Of a stretch of 15,139 nt of DNA, positions 1-7,704 are shown piece by piece (position 1 is the stretch's first letter; each line of letters begins with the position of its first letter). A program made the position numbers and the translations under genes. The stretch comes from Actinomycetota bacterium (GTDB lineage: Bacteria; Actinomycetota; Actinomycetes; Nanopelagicales; Nanopelagicaceae): the NCBI GenBank assembly GCA_009701085.1, contig WLKV01000002.1:1-15139 (forward strand). The letters are read 5' to 3'. The notes under the pieces are model-generated. The model was not told the origin of the DNA, searched no databases, and saw only the letters and a program-made list of their open reading frames with translations.

Positions 1-1050
1 GATGCGCTCCTGAACTTCTTCGATACCGATTTCAGAGACAATCTCATTGAAGAATCCGCGAACGACGAGACGACGCGCATCATCCATATTGATTCCGCGT
101 GACATCAAGTAGAAGAGTTGTTCATCATCAAAGCGACCCGTTGTAGAAGCGTGACCTGCTCCAACGATTTCACCAGTTTCGATTTCGAGGTTAGGAACTG
201 AATCCGCGCGTGCTCCATCGGAGAGCAACAAGTTGCGGTTGAGCTCGTAGGTATCTGTACCTTCAGCGGCTGCACGAATGAAGACGTCTCCGATCCAGAC
301 TGTATGTGCCTTATCCCCTGCAAGTGCGCCCTTGTAGTTCACGCGTGACTTTGCATTGGGGACTTTGTGATCGACGAACATGCGGTGTTCAAAGAACTGT
401 CCAGCAGTAGCAAAGTAGACGCCTGATAGATCACATGATGCACCCGGTGCAATGAAATCAACTGTAGGAAGCAGACGTACTACATCTCCCCCAACAGTGA
501 CAACGATTGACTTAAAAGTGGCATCGCGATCAACGATTGCATGATGGCGCGCTGCATGAATGGTCTTTGTGCCCCACTCTTGAAGTGCGATAAGTGTGAG
601 ATGAGCACCTGGCTCGACAACAATCTCAAGATCTTCTGCAAGATGCATATCGCCAGAGTTCTCAATCACAACGACTGATTTCGAGTGGTTTCCGGCTTTA
701 ATCTGAACTCGTGAGAATTCAGCTGAATCGGTACCAAATGCGCTGCGATTCAGGAAGATGGGATCTGCAATCTCAGCATTTGCAGCAATTGATAGAACCG
801 CACCCTTTGAAGTGAACTGACGGATGCGATTCACAATCGCATCATCGGTCTCAGTAACTGCATCAATATCCTGATGTGTGAACGTTGCACCCGTTGGGAG
901 TGAACTCTTTACCGCGAGTGAATTGCGTTCGACAGCAGTCGCTGTTCCATCGTGCATTCCGCCAAGGCGCTTTAGCGGTGTAAAGCGCCAAGCTTCCTCA
1001 CGGCCAGTAGGCGTGTGATTTTCGAGAAGGTTAGATTGCAATGTAGACAT
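1..1050 (-). CDS. sufD: Fe-S cluster assembly protein SufD (partial, C-terminus off the left edge)
   Basis: SufD is part of the SufBCD scaffold complex that builds Fe-S clusters in the cytoplasm. The reading frame opens with ATG at 1050 ([14 protein letters not shown]) and stays open to base 1, giving 350 residues; roughly the last few dozen residues lie outside the window. The N-terminal block EEAWRFTPLKRLGG (about residues 18-31) is typical of SufD. The rest is the beta-helix domain shared with SufB, ending in [13 protein letters not shown] and VVRGFF. His300, in GHASTTGRFDDEQ, aligns with the conserved SufD histidine (His360 in E. coli) implicated in nascent cluster binding. The start codon overlaps the sufB stop by one base (TAATG), so translation is probably coupled. 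SufC, SufS and SufU would be expected just beyond the left edge; that is inference from actinobacterial gene order. Confidence 0.96.
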   Translation of the reverse strand, partial: MSTLQSNLLENHTPTGREEAWRFTPLKRLGGMHDGTATAVERNSLAVKSSLPTGATFTHQDIDAVTETDDAIVNRIRQFTSKGAVLSIAANAEIADPIFLNRSAFGTDSAEFSRVQIKAGNHSKSVVVIENSGDMHLAEDLEIVVEPGAHLTLIALQEWGTKTIHAARHHAIVDRDATFKSIVVTVGGDVVRLLPTVDFIAPGASCDLSGVYFATAGQFFEHRMFVDHKVPNAKSRVNYKGALAGDKAHTVWIGDVFIRAAAEGTDTYELNRNLLLSDGARADSVPNLEIETGEIVGAGHASTTGRFDDEQLFYLMSRGINMDDARRLVVRGFFNEIVSEIGIEEVQERI

Positions 1051-2459
1051 TAGCCGACTGCGCCTTCCATCTGGAGTTCAATGAGGCGGTTAAGCTCGAG
1101 CGCATATTCCATTGGAAGTTCGCGAGCGATTGGCTCAATAAATCCACGAACGATCATCGCCATCGCCTCATCCTCATTGAGCCCACGAGACATGAGGTAG
1201 AAGAGCTGATCATCTGAAATCTTCGAAACGGTTGCTTCGTGACCCATAGAGACATCATCTTCACGAATATCTACATAGGGATATGTATCTGAACGAGAGA
1301 TGGTGTCGACAAGAAGAGCATCGCACTTCACTGTACTTGCTGAGTGGTGCGCACCTTCTTGAACCTGAACAAGTCCACGATAAGAAGTACGTCCGCCACC
1401 ACGAGCGACAGATTTAGAGATAACAGAAGATGAAGTGTAAGGAGCTGCGTGAACCATCTTCGCACCTGAATCTTGGTGTTGACCGGGACCTGCAAAGGCG
1501 AGTGAAAGAGTTTCACCCTTTGCATGTGGGCCCATCAACATCACTGCTGGGTATTTCATGGTGACCTTTGAGCCGATATTTCCATCGACCCATTCCATGG
1601 TTGCACCTTCTGCACATGTTGCGCGCTTTGTTACTAAGTTATAAACGTTGTTTGACCAGTTCTGGATGGTTGTGTAACGAACACGCGCACCCTTCTTGAC
1701 GATGATTTCAACAACAGCTGAGTGAAGTGAATCTGACTTATAGATTGGCGCTGTGCAACCTTCTACATAGTGGATGTATGAATCTTCATCAGCGATGATC
1801 AGAGTACGTTCAAACTGACCCATGTTCTCTGTATTGATACGGAAGTAAGCCTGTAATGGAATATCTACATGTACGCCCTTAGGCACGTAGATAAATGAAC
1901 CACCAGACCAGACCGATGTATTGAGGGCAGCAAACTTGTTATCGCCTACTGGAATAACGGAACCGAAGTACTCCTTAAAGAGTTCTGGGTGCTGCTTAAG
2001 TCCGCTATCTGTATCGAGGAAGATAACTCCCTGCTTCTCAAGATCTTCGCGGATTGAGTGATAGACAACCTCTGATTCGTACTGAGCAGCTACGCCAGAA
2101 ACCAAGCGCTGTTTTTCGGCTTCAGGGATACCAAGTCGGTCGTATGTGTTCTTAATGTCATCAGGCAGGTCATCCCACGTTGTTGCTTGCTTCTCTGTTG
2201 AACGTACGAAGTACTTGATGGTGTCAAAGAAAATTCCTGAAAGATCAGATCCCCATGATGGCATCGGCTTCTTATAGAAGAGGTCGAGACCCTTGAGGCG
2301 TAGATCGAGCATCCACTGTGGTTCGCTCTTCTTCGCTGAAATATCGCGAACAACTTCCTCGCTGAGACCGCGCTTAGCATTAGAGCTCGCCTCATTATTA
2401 TCTGACCAACCGTATTCGTAATTTCCGAGGCCTTCGAGCTCTGGGTGTGCTGTTGTCAT
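1050..2459 (-). CDS. sufB: Fe-S cluster assembly protein SufB
   Basis: SufB is the main scaffold subunit of the SufBCD machine: it receives persulfide sulfur and, with SufD and the ATPase SufC, assembles a nascent Fe-S cluster. The product is 469 residues (E. coli SufB: 495), with the shorter N-terminus usual in Gram-positive bacteria. Recognisable blocks are [22 protein letters not shown] (given here in part as the [12 protein letters not shown] motif), [19 protein letters not shown] and [14 protein letters not shown]. Cys379 in VKCDALLVD corresponds to the essential Cys405 of E. coli SufB, and His407/Glu408 in GHEATVSK correspond to His433/Glu434, so the assembly site is intact. The start at 2459 overlaps the sufR stop as ATGA (4 bp), and the sufB stop overlaps the sufD start, so sufR-sufB-sufD form one tightly coupled operon. 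Confidence 0.98.
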   Translation of the reverse strand: MTTAHPELEGLGNYEYGWSDNNEASSNAKRGLSEEVVRDISAKKSEPQWMLDLRLKGLDLFYKKPMPSWGSDLSGIFFDTIKYFVRSTEKQATTWDDLPDDIKNTYDRLGIPEAEKQRLVSGVAAQYESEVVYHSIREDLEKQGVIFLDTDSGLKQHPELFKEYFGSVIPVGDNKFAALNTSVWSGGSFIYVPKGVHVDIPLQAYFRINTENMGQFERTLIIADEDSYIHYVEGCTAPIYKSDSLHSAVVEIIVKKGARVRYTTIQNWSNNVYNLVTKRATCAEGATMEWVDGNIGSKVTMKYPAVMLMGPHAKGETLSLAFAGPGQHQDSGAKMVHAAPYTSSSVISKSVARGGGRTSYRGLVQVQEGAHHSASTVKCDALLVDTISRSDTYPYVDIREDDVSMGHEATVSKISDDQLFYLMSRGLNEDEAMAMIVRGFIEPIARELPMEYALELNRLIELQMEGAVG

Positions 2460-3142
2460 GATGATGCCTTTCCAGCGGTTAGTTTTCCTGAATTGATCTT
2501 CTTTGGTTGCTTTGTCAGATTGGGAATATAGGTAGTGCAGACTCCATCACCATGCGCGATAGTTGCTAAACGTTGCACGTGGGTTCCGAGTACACGGGAG
2601 AAAGCTTCTGTCTCTGCTTCGCAGAGTTGTGGGAATTCAGCAGCAACGTGCGCGATCGGGCAGTGGTGTTGGCAGAGCTCTTCGCCTAGCGGGCGAGACT
2701 CCACGCTCGTTGCATAACCTTGTTCAGTAAGAAAAGTTGCGAGTGCCTCAGATTTATTGGAACGTTTTGCAAGTGCAATCGTTGCCTTACGTTCGATGTC
2801 ATCAGCTCGAGATTGTGCAAATGCCTTAACAAGATGTTCGCCAGATTGCGCAGACATAAATTTAAGAGCAGCAACAGCTAAGTCATCGTACGAATGTTCA
2901 AACTTCTCGCGTCCTGAATCTGTCATCACAAATACTTTGGATGGTCGTCCACGACCTCGGCTCAGGGCTTGGTGAGGTTCGCGCGCTTCGAGGATTCCAT
3001 CAGCGACTAAGAGATCGAGGTGGCGGCGAATTCCTGCCGGGGTGAGGCCGAGGCGCTCCCCCAGAACGACCGCTGTCGAAGGCCCATTCTCGAGAACCGA
3101 GCGGGCGACAGCGTCACGGGTGCTGAGGTCATCGATTTTCAC
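2456..3142 (-). CDS. sufR: SufR, Fe-S binding winged-helix repressor of the suf operon
   Basis: SufR senses Fe-S cluster status and represses the suf operon when its own cluster is loaded. I place the start at GTG 3142 ([20 protein letters not shown]), giving 228 residues. The frame stays open upstream to 3370, but that extension is basic and Pro/Arg-rich, runs through the divergent ctaA promoter region and start, and has no family match that I recognise. A winged helix spans about residues 8-75, with recognition segment [13 protein letters not shown] and wing [16 protein letters not shown]. Four cysteines follow: Cys157, Cys161, Cys174 and Cys202 (C-x3-C-x12-C-x27-C), the pattern of cluster ligands in actinobacterial SufR. 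There is no Shine-Dalgarno, and a plausible -10 ends 6 nt before the GTG, so the transcript is probably leaderless. An inverted repeat covers the start codon and may be an autoregulatory operator. Confidence 0.93.
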   Translation of the reverse strand: MKIDDLSTRDAVARSVLENGPSTAVVLGERLGLTPAGIRRHLDLLVADGILEAREPHQALSRGRGRPSKVFVMTDSGREKFEHSYDDLAVAALKFMSAQSGEHLVKAFAQSRADDIERKATIALAKRSNKSEALATFLTEQGYATSVESRPLGEELCQHHCPIAHVAAEFPQLCEAETEAFSRVLGTHVQRLATIAHGDGVCTTYIPNLTKQPKKINSGKLTAGKASS

Positions 3143-3178
3143 AACAGTATTGTGTCGTAATTCGCCCTGCCTAGCCAA
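3140..3178 (-). promoter_or_regulatory. Candidate leaderless sufR promoter with overlapping inverted-repeat operator
   Basis: Reading leftward, TTGGCT (3178-3173, 4 of 6 matches to TTGACA) is separated by 18 bp from CACAAT (3154-3149, 4 of 6 matches to TATAAT), which ends 6 nt before the GTG start of sufR. Transcription would therefore begin at or next to the start codon, fitting the absence of a ribosome binding site. The inverted repeat CACAA-N5-TTGTG at 3154-3140 spans the -10, the presumed start site and the start codon, where a bound repressor would block initiation. The boxes were picked by eye; SufR autoregulation is known for the family, but this particular site is inference. Confidence 0.4.
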
Positions 3179-3191
3179 TCCAAAAGGCAGG
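3166..3191. repeat. Inverted repeat in the sufR/ctaA divergent gap
   Basis: Perfect 7-bp arms CCTGCCT (3166-3172) and AGGCAGG (3185-3191) flank a 12-bp spacer that holds the proposed -35 of sufR. This could be an operator acting on either divergent gene. It lies upstream of both start codons and has no following T-run, so a terminator is unlikely. Confidence 0.4.
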
Positions 3192-3224
3192 CTCCACCCG
3201 CGAGTCGGCAATAGGCTACGGAGC

Positions 3225-4103
3225 GTGAGTAGATCAATAAAGGTGGCGAGCAAGCTACTACCCGCACTAACTGGTCTCCTCCTATTCCTCCAATCCGCTC
3301 TCGTTGTTACTGGTGGCGCGGTTCGAGTAACCGGATCTGGACTCGGTTGCCCAACATGGCCCGAGTGCACCCCTGGTTCCTACACGCCAGTGCCCGGTCA
3401 AGCCGAAGGACAACTGCATGCGTGGATTGAATTCGGAAATAGATTGCTTACCTTTGCACTCTTCTTTGCAGCGATAGCAACGTTGATCGCAATCTTCCGA
3501 GCTGGCCGAAGAGATCTGCGACTTCTCGGTGCGACACAAATTCTTGGAATCTTGGGTCAAGGTGTTTTGGGTGGGATAACTGTCTTAACAAATCTCAATC
3601 CTCTTGCTGTGGGTTCACACCTCTTACTGTCAATTCTTCTTATTGCAGCAGCAACGTCGCTTCATTCACGTAGACATCATCCATATGTGCGCACATCATC
3701 GAGTGAGCTTCGCATCTCTCGCGTCTCGTTCATTCATACTTCGCTTGCATTTATAGCGATCTCCATTGGAACCCTTGTTACAGGAAGTGGTCCTCATGCA
3801 GGAGATATAGATGCTCCACGATTGAACTTTGCAATTACAACAATCACTCGAGTCCACAGCGCATCTGTATGGCTTCTCATGATCGTCTCCATCTACTTCC
3901 TTATTCGCAGAAATCTAAATTTCGAGACGAAGAGATGGCTAAGAATATTTATCGCGCTAGCTATTTGCCAAGGAGCACTTGGCTACATTCAATATTTCCT
4001 CGGGGTTCCTGAAGGGCTTGTAGCTCTTCATCTCTTGGGATCGGTTTTGGTATGGATCGCAGCGTGGCGGGTCCGACTATCTGTTGTACGTAAACCCGCA
4101 TAA
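3225..4103 (+). CDS. ctaA: CtaA, heme A synthase (heme O hydroxylase)
   Basis: CtaA is a membrane enzyme that oxidises the methyl group of heme O to make heme A for aa3-type cytochrome c oxidase. From GTG 3225 it has 292 residues (MSRSIKVASKLLPALTGLLL) and about eight hydrophobic segments, roughly at 11-35, 70-92, 100-121, 126-146, 168-186, 208-228, 238-258 and 264-284. GSGLGCPTWPEC carries the N-terminal half cysteine pair (Cys42, Cys48). His132 (GSHLLL), His211 (RVHSAS) and His269 (ALHLLG) match three of the four heme-ligand histidines of the Bacillus enzyme. At the fourth, Glu69 is kept but Asn72 replaces histidine (WIEFGNRLL), which I believe is common in actinobacteria. A second GTG at 3243 is possible. 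Neither start has a well-spaced Shine-Dalgarno; TAGGCT at 3212-3217 could be the -10 of a leaderless transcript. tkt follows after 10 bp. Confidence 0.93.
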   Translation: MSRSIKVASKLLPALTGLLLFLQSALVVTGGAVRVTGSGLGCPTWPECTPGSYTPVPGQAEGQLHAWIEFGNRLLTFALFFAAIATLIAIFRAGRRDLRLLGATQILGILGQGVLGGITVLTNLNPLAVGSHLLLSILLIAAATSLHSRRHHPYVRTSSSELRISRVSFIHTSLAFIAISIGTLVTGSGPHAGDIDAPRLNFAITTITRVHSASVWLLMIVSIYFLIRRNLNFETKRWLRIFIALAICQGALGYIQYFLGVPEGLVALHLLGSVLVWIAAWRVRLSVVRKPA

Positions 4104-4107
4104 GGAG
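4102..4107 (+). promoter_or_regulatory. Ribosome binding site deciding the tkt start
   Basis: AAGGAG overlaps the last two bases of the ctaA stop codon and lies 6 nt before ATG 4114. It selects that ATG over an in-frame TTG at 4084, which lies inside ctaA and has no such signal. Confidence 0.85.
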
Positions 4108-4113
4108 AAGAAG

Positions 4114-6162
4114 ATGACAAAGATCGCTGGCTGGACAGAACTTGATGACCGCGCAGTTGCATATGCACGCGCACTCGCTATGGATGCAGTACAGAAGGTT
4201 GGCAATGGCCACCCTGGTACAGCAATGGCGCTTGCCCCTGTTGCTTACAACCTCTTTCAGCGCCACCTCATCCACGATCCATCTGACCCACAGTGGTTAG
4301 GTCGCGATCGTTTTATCTTGTCTTGCGGTCACTCATCGATGACTTTGTACACACAACTCTTCTTCAGTGGTTATGGCCTCGAAATGGAAGATATCCAATC
4401 GTTCCGCACATGGGGTTCGCTCACTCCAGGCCATCCTGAATTTGGCCATACAGCAGGCGTTGAAATGACAACGGGGCCACTCGGTGCAGGTGTTGCAACA
4501 TCTGTTGGCTTCGCAATGGCAGCGCGATACGAGCGTGGTTTGCTCGATCCAGATGCAGCAGTTGGCACATCCCTCTTCGATCACTCAATCTGGGTTATTT
4601 GCTCTGATGGAGATCTTCAGGAAGGCGTTTCCGGCGAGGCATCTTCACTTGCTGGAACACAAGCTCTCGGAAACCTCAACATCATCTACGACGACAACAG
4701 AATCTCTATCGAAGGAGACACTCACGTTTCCTTTACCGAAGATGTTGCTGCTCGCTATCGCGCATACGGTTGGCATGTACAAGAAGTCCCTGCGCTAGCA
4801 GATGGAAATGTTGATCTTGAATCTCTCGACAAGGCGATGCTCGCAGCAAAAGCTGAACTGACAAAGCCATCACTCATTCGTATGCATTCAACAATTGCAT
4901 GGCCTGCTCCAAAACTTCGCGGTACTGCAAAGTCACACGGCTCTGCTCTCGGCGACGACGAAATTGCTGCCACAAAGAAGGAGCTCGGCCTCAATCCCGA
5001 TGAGAAGTTTGCAATGCCTGCAGATGTCTTTGCGCACGTTCGTTCCGTTAAGGTCCGCGGTGCTGCTCTTCGTAAAGAGTGGGATGGAAAGTTTGCACAG
5101 TGGCAGAGCGATCATCCAGATCGCGCTGCGCTCTTGAAGCGACTCGTTGCTCGAGATCTTCCAACTGGTTGGGAAGCATCTCTGCCTGTCTTTGAAGCCG
5201 GAAAAGATGTAGCTACTCGCACCGCATCAGGCCATGTCATCAATGCAATCGCAAAGGCTCTCCCTGAATTTTGGGGCGGTTCTGCAGATCTTGCCGACTC
5301 GAATATGACAACCATCGAAGGTGGAAATTCATTCTTACCTGCATCCAGTGATATGAAGAACGCAGATCCATACGGTCGCATCATCCACTTCGGAATTCGC
5401 GAACATGCGATGGGTTCAATTCTCAATGGAATTGCACTTCACGGTTTGTCTCGCTCGTTCGGCGGAACATTCGCTGTCTTTAGTGATTACATGCGTCCAT
5501 CTGTACGCCTAGCGGCAATCATGGATATCCCATCAACTTTTGTATGGACTCACGATTCCATCGGCGTCGGCGAAGATGGTCCAACTCACCAGCCGATTGA
5601 GCACTTTGCAGCTCTTCGCGCGATTCCTAACTTTGCTGTGCTGCGTCCAGCAGATGCAAACGAGGTTGCAGAAGCATGGAAGGTAGTGATTAAGCGCAAT
5701 AAGCCTGCTGGATTCTTACTCTCTCGCCAAAACTTGCGCACGGTCGATCGCACAACACACGGTGCAGTTTCTGGTGTTGAAAAGGGTGCCTACATTCTTA
5801 AGGAGTCATCAGCAGCCGCAAAGGTAACCATCATTGCAACAGGTTCTGAAGTTGGCATCGCCCTCGATGCTCAGATTGCTCTCGAATCCGAAGGCGTAGC
5901 AACTCGCGTAGTCAGCGCTCCCTGCCTTGAGTGGTTTAACGAGCAACCTGCTTCTTATCGCGAATCAGTTCTTCCTTCATCTTCACTTCGCGTCAGCATC
6001 GAAGCTGGTATCGCACTCGGATGGCGCGAGTACGTTGGCGATTCAGGAATTATCGTCTCTCTCGATCATTGGGGCGCATCCGCTGCAGCTGGAAAACTAT
6101 TCACCGAGTTTGGCCTTACTTCAGAGCGCGTAGTTGCAGATGTGAAGAAAGCTCTTGCGTAA
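4114..6162 (+). CDS. tkt: Transketolase
   Basis: Transketolase moves two-carbon units between sugar phosphates in the non-oxidative pentose phosphate pathway, using thiamine diphosphate. The product is 682 residues, normal for the family. N-terminal cofactor domain: NGHPG with His33, SCGHSSMTLY, and the cofactor motif SDGDLQEG at about residues 164-171 followed by the NIIYDDN strand. The first glycine of the usual GDG is Ser164, a common variation. The middle pyrimidine-binding domain holds the catalytic Glu430 in FGIREHAMGS, then HDSIGVGEDGPTHQP (His480, His492). The C-terminal domain includes TIIATGSEVGIALDAQ. A strong Shine-Dalgarno sits at the end of ctaA, so ctaA-tkt-pgi look co-transcribed. 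The stop overlaps the pgi start (TAATG). Actinobacterial tkt is usually followed by tal, zwf and opcA; none is present here. Confidence 0.98.
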   Translation: MTKIAGWTELDDRAVAYARALAMDAVQKVGNGHPGTAMALAPVAYNLFQRHLIHDPSDPQWLGRDRFILSCGHSSMTLYTQLFFSGYGLEMEDIQSFRTWGSLTPGHPEFGHTAGVEMTTGPLGAGVATSVGFAMAARYERGLLDPDAAVGTSLFDHSIWVICSDGDLQEGVSGEASSLAGTQALGNLNIIYDDNRISIEGDTHVSFTEDVAARYRAYGWHVQEVPALADGNVDLESLDKAMLAAKAELTKPSLIRMHSTIAWPAPKLRGTAKSHGSALGDDEIAATKKELGLNPDEKFAMPADVFAHVRSVKVRGAALRKEWDGKFAQWQSDHPDRAALLKRLVARDLPTGWEASLPVFEAGKDVATRTASGHVINAIAKALPEFWGGSADLADSNMTTIEGGNSFLPASSDMKNADPYGRIIHFGIREHAMGSILNGIALHGLSRSFGGTFAVFSDYMRPSVRLAAIMDIPSTFVWTHDSIGVGEDGPTHQPIEHFAALRAIPNFAVLRPADANEVAEAWKVVIKRNKPAGFLLSRQNLRTVDRTTHGAVSGVEKGAYILKESSAAAKVTIIATGSEVGIALDAQIALESEGVATRVVSAPCLEWFNEQPASYRESVLPSSSLRVSIEAGIALGWREYVGDSGIIVSLDHWGASAAAGKLFTEFGLTSERVVADVKKALA

Positions 6163-7697
6163 TGAAGATTTCAGGTCCATCGCTTTCGGAAGTTGACCGC
6201 GAGAGCGATCTCTATCGAAAACTCCGCGAAGTTCACGCGCGCATTGCGAAGAAGGATTCCCAGACCTGGGGTTCAAAGGCAGCGGCAGAGGCTGCTGTGC
6301 GACTCAACTGGGTAGACCTTCCCGAATCATCGCAGAGCCTTCTCCCACAGATATCTGACATAGCCAAGAAGTTTTCAACTCATACTCGTGTTGTTCTCTG
6401 CGGAATGGGTGGTTCTTCACTTGGGCCAGAAGTTATCGCGCTGACATATAAGAGAGAAATTCTCATCTTCGACTCGACCGATCCTAATTATGCAGAACAT
6501 GCAATCGGTAACGACCTAGCCAAGACCGTTGTTGTCGTGAGTTCGAAATCAGGTTCAACGATTGAGACCTCATCACAGCGTTCGCTCTTCCAAGCGCAAT
6601 TTGAGGGCGCCGGACTCAATCCTGTTGACCACATGCTCTTTGTTACAGATCCCGGCTCTCCCCTCGATATCGAAGTTCGCGCGAGTGGCTACTCAGTCAT
6701 CAATGCAGATCCCAATGTGGGCGGTCGTTTTAGCGTCTTGAGCGCCTTTGGATTAGTTCCATCCGCTCTCGCTGGTGCCCCCGTAGCTGAACTGCTCGCT
6801 GATGCATCTGCTGAGAAGAGTTCATTTCTTAAGCGCGACGAAGTTATTCTTGATGTCACTTATCTTCTCGTTACACAGGCAGAGCAGTACATCGCCTTTA
6901 CCGATGCAGCGTCATCGGTACCTGGTCTCTCCGACTGGATTGAACAACTGATTGCAGAATCCACCGGTAAAGATGCAACAGGACGTCTACCTATTGCAAC
7001 TGAAGATACTGCTCGCGCACGCGTCGGCGGTTCATTCACAGTTGCGTATGCAGGAACTGGTGCTGACCTCACCGTTGAAGGTTCACTAGGTGCTCACTTC
7101 ATCTTCTGGGAGTGGGTAACTGCGCTCATGGGCGCTGCGCTCAAAATTGATCCCTTCAATCAGCCCAATGTCACTGAAGCGAAAGAGCAGACAGCTGCAT
7201 GTTTAACTGAGTGGAATAACTCAGTCCCAGCTCTTACTCCAGCATGTACTGAGAAATCGGTGGAAATCTTTGGCGATGGGCAATCTCTTAAAGATGCCCT
7301 TGCGACATTTATTGAAGATGTAAAAGATGGCGGATATATCGCAATCATGGCCTATCTCGATCGACGCGATGATGTGAAGATTGCAGAGTTACGTTCCATA
7401 CTTGCGGAGAAGTCAGGTCACCCAACATCTTTTGGTTGGGGTCCACGTTTCTTGCACTCAACCGGTCAATTCCATAAGGGCGGACAGAAGAACGGTTCGT
7501 TCTTGCAGATCACAGGTGAAACTTCTATCGATTACGCGATTCCAGGTCGTAGCTACAGTCTTCGTACTCTTCTCTTCGCTCAAGCAATCGGTGATAACCG
7601 AGCGCTAGCGACAAGAAAATACCCGCTCCTTCGTCTGCATCTGCAGAACCGAAGTGCGGGTATTGATGAAATCTTGGCAGCTGCCAGATCTCTGTAA
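6162..7697 (+). CDS. pgi: Glucose-6-phosphate isomerase (family found fused to transaldolase)
   Basis: The enzyme interconverts glucose-6-phosphate and fructose-6-phosphate. From ATG 6162 it has 511 residues; a longer frame opens further upstream inside tkt, but that part is tkt read in another frame. It has two SIS sugar-phosphate domains. The first contains CGMGGSSLGPEV (about residues 80-91) and SSKSGSTIETS (127-137). Later blocks are GGRFSVLSAFGLVPSALAG and RFLHSTGQFHKGGQ (His432, His438), where one histidine should be the ring-opening base. The sequence resembles the PGI half of transaldolase-PGI fusions more than the E. coli-type enzyme: it lacks the classical GVELGK-type C-terminal signature and ends IPGRSYSLRTLLFAQAIGDNR (split motif, SLRTL core). 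Here it stands alone, starting directly on the tkt stop. Codons for the last 27 or so residues also encode a large inverted repeat. It converges on rbpA with 7 bp between stops. Confidence 0.94.
   Translation: MKISGPSLSEVDRESDLYRKLREVHARIAKKDSQTWGSKAAAEAAVRLNWVDLPESSQSLLPQISDIAKKFSTHTRVVLCGMGGSSLGPEVIALTYKREILIFDSTDPNYAEHAIGNDLAKTVVVVSSKSGSTIETSSQRSLFQAQFEGAGLNPVDHMLFVTDPGSPLDIEVRASGYSVINADPNVGGRFSVLSAFGLVPSALAGAPVAELLADASAEKSSFLKRDEVILDVTYLLVTQAEQYIAFTDAASSVPGLSDWIEQLIAESTGKDATGRLPIATEDTARARVGGSFTVAYAGTGADLTVEGSLGAHFIFWEWVTALMGAALKIDPFNQPNVTEAKEQTAACLTEWNNSVPALTPACTEKSVEIFGDGQSLKDALATFIEDVKDGGYIAIMAYLDRRDDVKIAELRSILAEKSGHPTSFGWGPRFLHSTGQFHKGGQKNGSFLQITGETSIDYAIPGRSYSLRTLLFAQAIGDNRALATRKYPLLRLHLQNRSAGIDEILAAARSL
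7618..7664 (-). terminator. Likely rho-independent terminator of the rbpA operon, inside the pgi 3' end
   Basis: Read leftward, this starts 40 nt after the rbpA stop. The stem pairs AATACCCGC (7664-7656) with GCGGGTATT (7626-7618), CTTCG (7654-7650) with CGAAG (7633-7629), and TCTGCA (7647-7642) with TGCAGA (7639-7634), interrupted by 1-2 nt bulges: about 20 pairs in 47 nt. It is followed by a T-rich run (TATTTTCTTGT, including stem bases). In the rightward direction the sequence after the stem is not T-rich, so it points towards ending minus-strand transcripts. The 7-bp gap between the converging genes has no room for a terminator. Confidence 0.7.
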
Positions 7698-7704
7698 TAG
7701 CGCT

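Noticed and set aside
3042..3224. N-terminal extension of ctaA (353-residue reading)
   Set aside because: It is the sufR gene read on the opposite strand; the first membrane segment of CtaA follows GTG 3225 at the usual distance.
3143..3370. N-terminal extension of sufR (304-residue reading) upstream of GTG 3142
   Set aside because: The extra 76 residues are basic and Pro/Arg-rich, cross the divergent ctaA start and its promoter region, and precede a complete, well-aligned winged-helix protein.
6021..6161. N-terminal extension of pgi into tkt (558-residue reading)
   Set aside because: It is tkt read in another frame, rich in Arg and Cys; ATG 6162 in a TAATG overlap is the normal coupled start.
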